From NCBI GenBank assembly GCA_964036155.1, contig OZ038422.1:51297201-51361200 (forward strand): a stretch of DNA of 64,000 nt, written 5' to 3'. Both the position numbers and the translations under genes were made by a program. The stretch comes from Diploscapter coronatus. Lineage: Eukaryota; Nematoda; Chromadorea; Rhabditida; Rhabditidae. Below the pieces are notes generated by a model. It made no database searches, had not been told where the DNA came from, and worked only from the letters and a program-made list of their open reading frames with translations. This document shows positions 14,001 through 26,100 of the stretch, piece by piece. How positions within the stretch are numbered: position 1 is the stretch's first letter; each line of letters starts with the position of its first letter.

Positions 14001-17000
14001 TAGTCTGCATGTTTATGTCCAAAGTTTCAAGTTTATTCGTCTATTATATAGTCGCAAATTATAGGTTAGGCTTAATTTACGAAATTATATCTTAAGAGCT
14101 GAGCTTCGCCATAAAATGCGCCTAAAATCAAACCCAAATATTTGAATTTTTTGCCATATTAATCATAAGTACCTGAGGTTAACTTTTATTAGTTTTATCG
14201 TGTCTTTCAAAAGCCTATCTTCACCGTAATTTTTATTCAGATTCATGTTAAACTCCTGTATCTTCCTATTTCATTTTTTCCCCGAATTTAAATATTCTCC
14301 ATAGAGTTTTTTTTTCAAACATCACACTTATTATTACGTTACTGAAAATTTCGTTTTTATAGACGCTATTTTCAAATTTTCTCGATTAATAAAGAAGCTC
14401 TCAGACTCACCCGCGTGCTCTCGCGTCTCACCGGTGCGTTGGGCTCCTCGCCGGGGGGCGGGGCTGCCGGAGGCAGCAATTCAGGCAGTGCGGCTATCCT
14501 CGGACAGGTAATCGTTTAGAAATCTGCTTGGACTTTTTCAAATTAGCCTAATCTTGAAGTTTACTCGTTTTGCCCATAAGGATCACATTTATTTTGAAGT
14601 TACATTACACTCTCTGCATAGTTAGAAACCCTAATATTGAAGTTATGTTATTATCTTCTCTAAAGTTGTTGAAGTTTATCATGAAGTTCAGCTTAACTAC
14701 GACGTCTATAATGAAGTTGAATTTTCCAGGCGAGTGCAAATCAGACGATGATCGGTACGGCCTCGGGCGGCGAGCTGTCGGGACCGATCCTCAATCCGGA
14801 GCATCAGCAAAGACTCCTCGCCGAATTCGCCGCCGCAGGCATCAATCGACAGGTACACTATTTGCAGAAAACATCATTTAAGATGTATCATCTAAAATCA
14901 TGAACGACCAATTTGGTCCGAAATTTAACAAGTTTCAAGAATATTGTCAGTTTTATATTTAAAAAAATTCAATTTCGATCTTGTTTCTATGAACGACTGG
15001 AAAATGGACTAAGCAGAATATTTCAAGAAACTGAACTTTATTACAGGGCTTCGCGGGCCTCCAACACCTGTCCGGCTTGGACCCGCAGCACGCGCTCTTC
15101 CTGCTCCAACAGAACGCCAACGGCACCAGAAACGAGGAAATCGAGTAGGAATTTTGAAAATACTGTTTTTATTGATCTACTTAACTTTTGAAAGGGTCTA
15201 GAACTTGCGGATTAGAATTTTACTATTTTAAATTTTATTTAACAAGATGGAATCTGGTAATTCGAAAAATGCATATTTTATGGGTAAAAGAGAATTAGAT
15301 TTTTCATTAGATTCCAGAAATCTCTGAAACTTATCTGATCATCCCATCATTAGGGTGCACTCATAGTTTATGGGTTTGATGCGAAACGATTTGACATTGA
15401 CCAAAATTTACGATCTATCTAGAATGGGATAAAATTGGATAATGGGAGATTTTTGATAAGAAAATAGGAGTCGATTTTTACGGAGAAAATAAATAGAAAA
15501 GGATTGTTCTAAGTTTAGGGGCAAACGGATCTACGTCAATGGTGATATCTACGGTCAGCAGGCGTCCATATATCGCAACGAGGTGAATTTTTGAAAATTC
15601 TGAAAACTTCTCAACTTACTCCTTTAAATGCCCAAAAATGAACAAAATGAAATACGCTTAGGAAAATGGTGGACTTTCATTTCTAAAAAAAAGTTTGAAT
15701 AATTTTCTGATACGGGTCGTAAAAATCTTCCGAAAGACAAGATCAACATTTTCAGATGTTCGCTGCCTCCCGGTACCCGCAAATGCTCGGCTCGATGGGT
15801 CCGACGTCGATGATGTCTATGGGTCAGGTACGGTATTTAAATTTGCATAACTAAAAAAAGTAGCGTAGTTTTTCCTATACCTTTGAGATTGCTATGATTT
15901 TTCTCCACTTAGATGTAGAAAATTGCAAACTCTGAATATTACTGTGGCCTTATTCATTTTTTCCATGTTAGACTTGTGCAAAGATATCACCATTGGAGAT
16001 TACAGAGACTTTTCCCAGAATATTCTAATTTCAGTCGACCAGTGGTTTGCTGATGGCGTACGGCGTCCCACCTTCCAGCCAGCTGCAAAGTCAGCAGCCG
16101 TCGAATGGCGCAGTGGTTGTGAGTTTGGCGCAGGCAGCGCCGCCTCAGATCAACCCTATCCAACAGGCACACATGATCTACCAGTCCAGAATCGCACAGG
16201 TATTAAATTTTTCCAAAAATACTTTTGAACTAATTAACATTTCATTGAATGTTTCTTTAACCTTGATCTCACGCAAAAGCCCGGACACGTTGAATTGAAC
16301 ATAATGTTTCTATAGTTGTTATCAAATTCTCTAAAGCATACCTAAAATATTGCAAAATTGGCCTTATTTTGTTCGTATATGGATGATATATGCCACAACT
16401 GATCGAAATAATCATCGTGCATCGATATTGCTCAAAAATAACCAATTAAAATATTTGCAGATCTCCTCCCCCCGTGATCACTCGACATCCGCAAATGTTG
16501 GCCTCTCTTCTGGCCCAGCCTTCGTGGCAAGCAGTCAGCTCGTATCGAACATCATCGAGAAGCGCAACCCGTTCAGCAGCAACCACAACCTCTTCACCAA
16601 CAACAACAACACACATACACCTAAGCAAAGCAATAAGGTATAGAAAGCTACAATATCTTTACTTTCATCTAGGAAAAATTAGGTCTCCGATAAATTGTAG
16701 CAATCTTGGAAGACTCCTTGATTATGAATTTTCATTTTATACATACGGGAATTCGTATTTGACGAGATAACGGGATAGCGATACCCTAAATGAAGAGAAC
16801 TATTCTAGTAAATGACCGATCTTTCCAATACTATTTCACCCTTTGCACATCCCTTATCCTAAACTATAGCATTAGTTCCCTGTCATTTACTAAAAAGCCT
16901 CGTCATTCTGTCATCTCTTCGTTTATGAATTGTCTATACGAACAATCGGATTGAGGTTCATCACGATATTTTAGGTCCTTTAAACTGTGTAACATAAAAC

Positions 17001-18743
17001 ATATTTTTCTCTCGAATTTAAATGTGAACCCGTAGTTCAGTAAAACTAAAATGAATTCAGGAGAATTTCCCATTTAAATATTTGAACCTTACTTTATGGT
17101 TTCTTTCAGAAAATGCAGCAGCAGATCCAGAATCAGGGTGATGGTGTCTCTTTGCCGCTCGAGAAACCGAATCCATTCACTGCAGCGGCCGGTGCTCTGC
17201 AGGCTTTGGGTGGCTCTCCAGCGAGCTGGGGTGGTCACGAAGTGCCTGTGAATTGTGTCAATTGGCCTCAGCAGAACAACCAGAACGGGGGTGGCAACAG
17301 AAATCGCAAATACAACAGCAATGTTGGCGGTTTCGGGCAGGTACGATAATTTCGAATACTGTAGGATTGCTCTAAATTAAGAAAGTGACTTTTGATAACG
17401 ATAACTGTAAAAAAAATTTAATATGTAATTTGTATAATTTAGGTCAACCCCTTCAACGTGCAAGCTACAGAGAACGCCATCGTCAGCGCCGTCAAAATCG
17501 GACAGGGCATCGGCAAGGACAAACAGAACTCCAACAACAATGGGGGTGAGATTTTATCATTAAACTTCGTAGCTTTTTCTTATTTAAAAAGAAACCTTCA
17601 TTTCTAAGCCGTACTCCAAACTATAGGTTTTTGGCAATTCGTCCCCAAAGATCTCTCTAACGATGAGTTCACTAAGAGTGACACGATTGAGTGAATGAGG
17701 ATCAACCTTATGATGCCCTAACAATTTGATGTAGTTCTAAATGAGATCCAATGATTTGAAGAATACGAGTTTTGATGATGATGGTGATAAAATACTTTTA
17801 GCACAGCAAAAGCTGGAGCGTTTCATCAAGCCGGCGGCGCAGTGCCCACAGTGGGAAGGGTGCGAGCATCGCTCAACGGGCGCTTGTCCCTACTGGCATC
17901 CATACAAAAATTGCATGTAAGTTGAAAAATTGCATTTTATGGTTTATAACGAGGTCACATGTAACCAACACTATGCAAATCAAATTTTAAGTTTGTCCAC
18001 ATGAATACTGTAGCATATCTGAAAAGTCTCAAATTTTATGAAGTCCTCAAACTTGAAGTGACCTGTTTCAGAATTTTAGCTAAATAAAATTATAAAAGCC
18101 TAAAATTTACTGTCATCATTCTATGTCGATAATTTACTATGCTTTAAATTTATGGCCATTGAATAGGTTTAAAAAGAAGCTTATGAAAACTTCTAAGATG
18201 ACAACTTCGGTGCAGTATTCGCGATTTCGTCGAAACTCATTTATAATAACATTTACAGGTTCTACCCGAACTGTCGTTCGGCGGCGGATGACTGTGGCTA
18301 TGCGCACCCGTTCTGCATGGAGCCCGGTCTGGCTTGTGCCTGCCAACTCGGCAACCGCAACCCCCAGCTTAATCACTACATGCCACAGATGTCACAGTCC
18401 AACATTCAAGGTTATTTTACATTTTTTGATCATTTTTAGTCATTTCTTTAGTTTTTAAACCATTTTTCTCAATTTTTAGGTCATTTTATTTTAATTATTT
18501 TTTATTTTTAGATTTTCTTTTAAAATGTTTCTTTCAACTTTACCTGAAAATTTAATCCACACTGAATAAGTGCTACTATTGTTAGTTTTGAAGAATATGG
18601 AAGTCAAGCATATGACCTAAAATCTCCAAATTCTAACCCTTCAATTTCCAGACGCTGATTTCGGCAACGGTCTCGAAAAGGTGGACGATGTGAAGGAGGA
18701 TGGATCTGAGCAGAACGAAGGCTGCATCGAGGAGGACGCCTAA
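5031..18743 (+). CDS. sut-2: Nab2/ZC3H14 (SUT-2)-type CCCH protein with NYN-like N-terminus
   Basis: Probable nuclear poly(A) RNA-binding protein. The 17 exons are 5031-5120, 5234-5332, 5567-5693, 6087-6238, 6559-6683, 14405-14507, 14730-14852, 15047-15144, 15519-15582, 15756-15827, 16035-16199, 16461-16637, 17110-17340, 17443-17545, 17802-17916, 18259-18410 and 18652-18743. They give 695 residues with all phases consistent. The C-terminus has CPQWEGCEHRSTGACPYWHP and CMFYPNCRSAADDCGYAHPF, with a third Cys/His group after them. The C-x5-C..C-x3-H spacing and the HP..C...PNC linkage match ZC3H14/Nab2 fingers, although that family usually has five. The middle is low-complexity, rich in Gln, Asn, Ser and Gly. 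Residues 1-156 resemble a NYN/PIN nuclease fold (see findings). A splice acceptor 4 nt before the ATG suggests trans-splicing. The symbol rests on the zinc fingers, so orthology to C. elegans sut-2 is likely but not proven. Confidence 0.85.
6684..14404 (+). other. 7.7 kb intron of the zinc-finger gene
   Basis: Bounded by a GTAGAT donor and a CTCTCAG acceptor; the join gives an uninterrupted frame (AQDVRQG then LTRVLSRLTG). It is far longer than other introns here. It contains pyrimidine-rich stretches (about 7868-7985, 11738-11830, 11990-12130, 13370-13410), a purine-rich stretch (about 10660-10735) and an imperfect hairpin at 8217-8259. I found no nested gene on either strand. The longest open frame (144 codons at 11649) is low-complexity Phe/Ser/Leu from the pyrimidine tract. 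An alternative downstream promoter is possible but not visible. Confidence 0.75.
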
Positions 18744-19133
18744 ATTTTTGCCACGTCAGCCCCGCCCCCAAGAAATCAACTCCATCCCCAAATGTTTTGC
18801 CGCAAAAAATAGGTTAGGGGCAGTTTGTAACAAAATTTTCGTGGATTCCCAGTAAATTCTGTTACAAATCGCCCCAGACTCCAAACATTCGGCCCCAATT
18901 TGAAATCCCTCCCTTTACCCAAACACGGTATTTCGGTTGTCGCGCGAAAATTTGCACCAACACTTTCATCAACTTGGTTTATTTTGAAACTGAGTCGAGT
19001 TTCGCGCCTCAACCCCCAGTTTTCTCAAACAAAACGCAGAGGAATGATTATTTTTCATTATTATTTCTTTTTATTCAAAATTAAAAAAGTTCCCTCCCCC
19101 ACCTACACATTTTCATTGAATCTCCCGTTTTGG

Positions 19134-19139
19134 AATAAA
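19134..19139 (+). terminator. Candidate poly(A) signal
   Basis: AATAAA 391 nt after the stop codon of the zinc-finger gene. A second copy lies at 19429-19434. Either could end the transcript. The region 18744-20164 holds only this 3' UTR and an AT-rich intergenic stretch before the convergent CUB/LDL-A gene. Confidence 0.45.
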
Positions 19140-20164
19140 CGAGCAAAAATTTTTCTTTTTCAAAGCTGACATGTGCAATTTTTATTTTAATTTTTTAAAA
19201 ATATCTATTATTGTGCAAATTTATATTTTTCAATTTTTTGCAATGAAAGTCCCAACAATAATTGATCTTTCTTTTGGATTTTGGGACTTTTATTATTTTG
19301 ATTTTTTCCTATATGTTCAACACATCCAGCAATATCTGTGATTCTGTAAATAGACCGAAAATCTGTCTTATATTTTTATATTTAACAAAATTTTATTAGT
19401 GCGAAATATTTTTTTCTAAATTAATATCAATAAAGACTTATAAATAGAACACAAATCTATAATATGCTCTATTGTTAAATTAAATTTTAGGAAAAAAACT
19501 ATTAATATTTAACATTGGAGCATATTTTACATAAGTGAAATATTTATCAGTCTTTGTGATAAAAGTGGTATATTTTTATATTTGATTGTGTATCTCGAGC
19601 ATTCGTATTCTTTTCACCATGTTGTGCCTTATGTTGGACGTGATGCAAGTCGTTTTCACGCTGTACACGCCGCAACGATCACTTTTACAGTATTAATTCA
19701 ATATCATTCCGTTTATTTGTCGATTTCTTGATTGTTTTCCTAAATTTATATTGACCAAAATGCTATTTTTCTATCGAAAATAACAACTTAAAATTTAATA
19801 AAATTTTAAAATAAATTTATTGTTCTTTTTACTTCTTACAAACAGTGCGCGCAAGTATAAACCCGTTGAAATACGAAATATTATGAATATTTGAATTACA
19901 AAAATGCTACAGATAAAATTGGAATGATTTAGAAATGTCACGAACACGATGATAATTAGGCTAAAGTTAATTTAAGACTGACTAGAAAGTTATCCTTGCT
20001 TTTAAAGATTTGACGCTGAGTAATGGCGAAGAAAGATGGTTGATTTGAAAGAACTATCTCATATTGCCTAATGGAGCTCTTTAGAATTATTTAAACAAAG
20101 TTGTACTCAAGTTACATAATTAAACATACAAATTTGAGAAAGATACCGTAATCTTAAGAAAAAA

Positions 20165-23100
20165 TTATACCCATGATTCTTCATGTCTCGGACGTCGTCG
20201 TCCGTCTTCCAAATCCGTCTCGTCGTCGTCGTTCGAGCCTTCTGAATCTCTTCCCACTTGCACGACGACGTTGTTGCTTCGGGTTGCGGTAGGTGAGTCT
20301 TCTCTAATTTTTGGCCTCTTTGACTTCCGATCTATCGACATATTCGAGGGATCTTCAGGGATATCACCTCTGGGCCCTTAAAACTCGATCATTTTTTCGA
20401 ACGACATTTTTTAGAGTACGGTGTAAATACCTGGACTTGTTGTTTGATACGTTGAGGAACTGGAAGTAGACCGATTTTGCTCGGGAATTTCGACCTCGGA
20501 ACTCGGAACCACTTCATCGAACGGAGGCGGACTTGCGGGAGCGGAGAGGGGGTCCTTAATTTTCAAAAGTAAGAAAATATGCATGATATCTAATGATTAG
20601 CTGCTGATTTTTAATCAATTCTGTGTAAGAAAAATATGCTTCAGACTAATTTGCAAACTACACCAAGTCGTGAGATTTTATTTTTGTTTTTAATTCGCAA
20701 TGATTGCATAACCTACAGATGAATCGTTTCTCGCGAATGCCTGGTTGACGTAGGACCTTGGATGACCGCCTGATGGAACCTAAATTGGTCGATTGTCGAA
20801 TATTCGATCAATCAAATGTAGGTGACTTACAGCTGGATGCTTCAACGCGTCATTGTAGCATGGTGGAGCCTCGATGACGGAGATCTGATTTTCCGGCACG
20901 ACGTAGAACCGCCTCTCACCGACAGTTTGAATTGACGGCGCAGTGGTTTCGGGGTTGGACAGGTCGAAGGGTGCTGAATTTATTTTCTAAATATTTACAA
21001 CTGCAAATTCATACGAAGAGTCATCTTGCATAGATTTACAGTGGATACGTTAAAAATTGCGACATATTTGCAAAATGTCAACCTTCTAAATTGGCTACAG
21101 AGCTTCTAGAATATTTCACAACTTGTCTTATTGATGTAAAAATTCTAGATTTTCAGTATTTCGTTGAAATATATTAGTTTATGATGAAAACATGTTTTAA
21201 ATAATAAGCAAATTGAATCCTACAAATAGCTCGGCTGCGTCTTCTGGGTTGTTGCTGTCCGATGAGGTTGCCATTCGAACCGTTGCTACGTCGATAGATC
21301 CTCGACATGATCGTTGTCGTTGCAATTAGAAGAATGATAAGTCCGCACACACCGATCACCAGAGCAATCAAACCAGACAGATCGAAACTATCGCTAAAAA
21401 TTGGTCATTCACTAAAAATCGAAGGGGAAATCCACTTTTCTTCAAAGAACACAAGTTTTCTAATGCGTTTTTCATCAATTTTCTGCATATGATTCCGAAT
21501 TTCTCTAGATTTCATTGTTTCGCTATTTATACACTGATTCGAGTCGATGTCTTTAAAACTTAAAATTTCATATCTGAAAACATCCTACCCTTTGCTAAAC
21601 TCCTCAATGTGATGAGTGCAAATCTCATCGGTAGCATCGCCGCAGTGATTGATTCCGTCACATCGTAAAGCCGCCTTGATGCACCTTGCGTTTTCACAAT
21701 GATACTCGCCATCACCCGGACATGTAGCGGTCGCCCAACGATAGAATTGAGAATATACCATTCGGAGTCCGTTGGTGCTCATCAGGAGCCCTCTCAATCG
21801 AATGTAATAAGCAGGAGTGCTAAGGCTGCTGGTGAAGCCTTGTCTGAAAATTTCAATGCTTTGAAAATTTACATAGATACGATGTACTACATATTATACA
21901 TAATTACAATCTTATTTTCTTGCATATTTATTTTTCAGATCTGAATTTTCACCTCGGCTGTTTATGGTCCAATTCCTCTCGAGTCTGCGTGCCCATCAGC
22001 AAGAGGAGTCGGTCCGACGTCGAGGTTTCACCCTCCCGAATTTCCAGCCGCATCGACATACCCTTGAGTTGGAATTCATCGACCTAAACTTTTAAACACA
22101 TGTTCAATATTGCAGTCATTTTAAAGTAATTTTAACAATTTTTCACCATTAAAAGCCGAAATTTATTTTCTATAAAATTTCGCAATTAATAATTATAACT
22201 ATTTTTTTTTTCTAAACGATAATCTGAGCAAACCATTAATTTTTGTAAGTCCGTTAGAGATAAGAGTTTATTGGAAACTTATTCAATTTAATAGAAATGA
22301 CATATTTATGATAGCTCTGAAATTAACCTTCAAATAGATCCTATCAAACGTCCTCGCGGCATAGGGCAGCCTTTCAATGATCCAAATACAGTCCACGTAA
22401 GAGTTAATCAAATCTACGTGAGAACTCATTGAGATATCCCCTCCGTAATTGTTCAAAAATGCGTCGCAATCTTAATTTAAGTAAAAAAAATCTTGAAAAA
22501 TAATTTAAAATTTTTACCCCTCGAATTCGGCTTCTCTACCCATTCATGGTCATTTGTGAATTCATACTTTGCTCGGAAGCCGACCTAAAATTTTCTTTTC
22601 ATTTTATAGTGAACATCAATTTTATCGGATAATGGTTAATTAATTACCTTATGCGAGAAATCTCTAGCTCTAAACTCGATGTGCAGAGTGCTCCCTTTTG
22701 ATTGAATCGCGGGGGGTCGCCTGTTATCCTCAGTCTTTGAATCGTACAGTTCCGTGTTGTCTTCTTCGAATATCTTAACCAGAGTAATTAATTACTCAAC
22801 TACCTTCCCTCTCTCTTTAATTGGCACAATTATACCTGCAACTGACTCTGATGGTGGATTTGGAAATCGTCGAACATCAATCTAACGAATCCGTTCGGGT
22901 TTTCATTGACTAACGTGTATCGCTTTATAATTGTTGAGGGATACATTTCGGGGTATCTAAAATATGCAAAAAAAAAAATTTTTAAATACAAAAAACAATC
23001 GATAATGAATATTCAAAGTACAATTAAATTTCTTAATTGTAGTAAATTGCATGTGTATACCTATTTATTAGACAAATTCTAATTTGTATTCATCAATGGC

Positions 23101-26100
23101 GCATTTTCATTGAATTTCCATATGAACTAAAATTAAAGCATACCTCGGCGATTCAATATATCCTAATGCTGTCTGATTAGTTCCAGCCTGCTCATTTAGC
23201 GATTCCCCCTTAACCAGACTATGACTAGACTCCGCCGTCACTTCGATAGGGAATAAATTCTAAAGTTTTACTTTCGTTTAAATTATAAACAAATATTTTA
23301 CCTTAATATACGCGTTGAGTATTGTATTTTGATCCGTATGCCAAATAATCAAGCTTAATACCATCGAATCTCCGGTGCTTGTGTATATGGATTGTCTAAA
23401 ATAGAATATGTTTCAAAATAAATCTAATCATAGTAATTCATATAATTAAAAGAATAAAATGTATACAAAAAATAGTTACCCCTTTTCCAACTGCCATATT
23501 GAGGTTTGTTTGTATATTAGCTCTGAAGTTGTATCGGCCTGATTTTCGATGAATTGAAGGTCGAAGCAGGAGTTTGATAACGATTCGTGGCATAGGGGCA
23601 TCTGAAAATTTGGTTGTAATTAAAAATAAAAAAAAAAATAATTAAAATAGATTATTAATAGCAAAGAAAAAAACATTAATATAAAATTGTAAATAGGTTG
23701 ATGCTACTTCAAAATTTATAACTTTCCTATTAATTTTTATAAATTTCCAAAAATACTTATTTCATTTTATTTTTTACCATTTGTATCGTACTGATTACGT
23801 ATCGTGAGCAAAAACAAAGCGTATGCTATTTCCTGTATTCGTGGAGTATTGACCGATTTTCCATCGATTAATACCGATTTATGCAAATATGTTCTAAGTT
23901 TTTGCATGACGGGATGTTTTCATGAAATTCATGTGGTAAAATGTGAAAATTCAAAATCCAAATGATGTTTGAGGTAGGTTTCCGAAATCTCAACTTCAGA
24001 ATAAAGAAACTAAACTAACTTTCAGACTGTTAAAAATCCTCGAAACTTGTCTAATTTGCCAATAATAACCATATCTTTTAAATTTTTATTTAACCCCTAA
24101 CAATTTTCGAATTTAGGTCACCTATAATTCATCTCCCATTTTCACTTGTTAGATGCATGTGGAAATTCTGTTGCTCTATAATTACTGACCCTCTCTTCCT
24201 CCGGAAACCTTTTGGAGGTGCTTTGACCTTGCACCCATTTAACCTATTCTCCCGTATTTGTAAGTCACCAAGAATAATGTGCTTTTGTGAGCATAAATCT
24301 GGCGAATTTGCATGCATTTAGCCCCAGGGGGTATTTGTTCAACACGAATGACCTTGGAGCGGGTTTTCGAATAGTGAAGTTTGGGATAAGTTTCGAAAAT
24401 TTTGGTTGGCTGTTATTTAGCTTAAAAATGAATAGGCTCACGAGCTAGAATATAATTAGTCTAGGGATAAGTTCTAAAATAGTATATTGCAAATATATCA
24501 CATCATTTGTGCTTTTGTTAAAATTTGGCAAATAAACATCTCATCAAGTATAAGTTTAATATTTAGAAAAAATCTCAATTTAAACTTTTATAAATATTGC
24601 TTATTGCACGATGTCTCTTCTGGGAAATTTTAAATATTCAAAAATAATGCTATTTCCCAAAATCTCCCGCAGTGAAATGTCGCCTTTAAGCTATCTTTAA
24701 ACTAATCGAATCAGATCAATCAAGCATGGCATGAAAGGTAATGAAGAAATTATGATATCCCGCAGAGTCAAAATCTTGAGACATTTAGTGAAAGACCATA
24801 TATTAGGAAACGAGATAATATAACTAAAACTAACCATATGAATAGTCTCATCATCCAAAAATCTCTTTGGCGGTACGATTTCGATTTTCACGACGCACTC
24901 CTGGCACACATCAATTCGTAGTAGACAGCGCATGGGTTGTAGTGGTCCTGAAATTATTAGTTTTCATCGATCATACGTTATATTGCAAGTTAATAAGTTC
25001 TGCCACACCGACCAACAATGAATACGAAAGGTTAGATTTCATTGTAAATTCTGAAACACACCATTTTCAAATTATTTTCGAAATTAAAATCTCAACTATA
25101 TTTTTTTATCATCTTCAATGTAAGTTATCCCTAAAAAATCGAACATTCTAGAATTAAAACAACTAGTCTGTCAAATACAGTCTTAAAGATACCTGTCGAA
25201 TTTCCAGTTATGCCTACTCTCTTGGTCTCTCCGACATTCGGCAGAACCATGACGTGATCTCTTCTTGTAGGCGAAGGGGGCAGCTCTGATGGGGCCGAAT
25301 CCGGTAAAACATCTTGTAAATCCGGCCCACATAAGGGCACGATGTCGAGTTGACCTGAATTTTCTGATCATTTTAAAAAATGACCTGAAATCTTATGATA
25401 TTAATCTATGTGCATTTAAAAAAAACATTGTCAAGCAATTTCTTCTTTTCCATATTTCCCAAATTTCACGCCAAGCTCTCATCATTTTCCATGTAAATAC
25501 ACAGATATCATCGATTTTATTGGTAGTCATAAAAGTTGTGGCCCGTATGATATTCTATTATTTGGTTGAATCGCTTTTGTATACTCAATTGCATGTTTCT
25601 CAAAACATAGTATTTTTTGCAATTCATATCAATTCCAATTTACATGAGCTCTTGAGAAGAGAGCTCAAATATGGATAGGCTAGAGAAAAAGGCAAACAGA
25701 TCAGAAAAGAGAAAGCGAAGAGTATCAGCTTACATTCAGAAGCTAACACATGGTATACAAGGCTAAATCTTCAGAATAAAGTATACAAAAAATAGTCTCT
25801 CAGGCGTGATGTGCAGTATAATTTATAGGTTTTTTCTCCAACACCTTATCACATGATCCATGATCAAAAACGCTCATATTTTCAATTCTTTATTTTCTTT
25901 CCGGCCTCTTTTTCAGTCTCTTCATTTCCAATTATATCTCGCTCTTGAGAGTCAATTCCAAATACAACAGCCTGAGTCCTCTTATTTGAAGGTCGCGACA
26001 TATACACCACTTGAGAAATAGAATAGGAAATGGTAAGAGTAGAAAAGAAGTCAGAGAAAGGGAAAAAGGCGAGAAAGAGTTAGATTATAAAAAGGAAGGA

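Noticed and set aside
25289..25678. 129-codon plus-strand frame
   Set aside because: Runs antisense across an exon of the CUB/LDL-A gene into its first intron; no domain.
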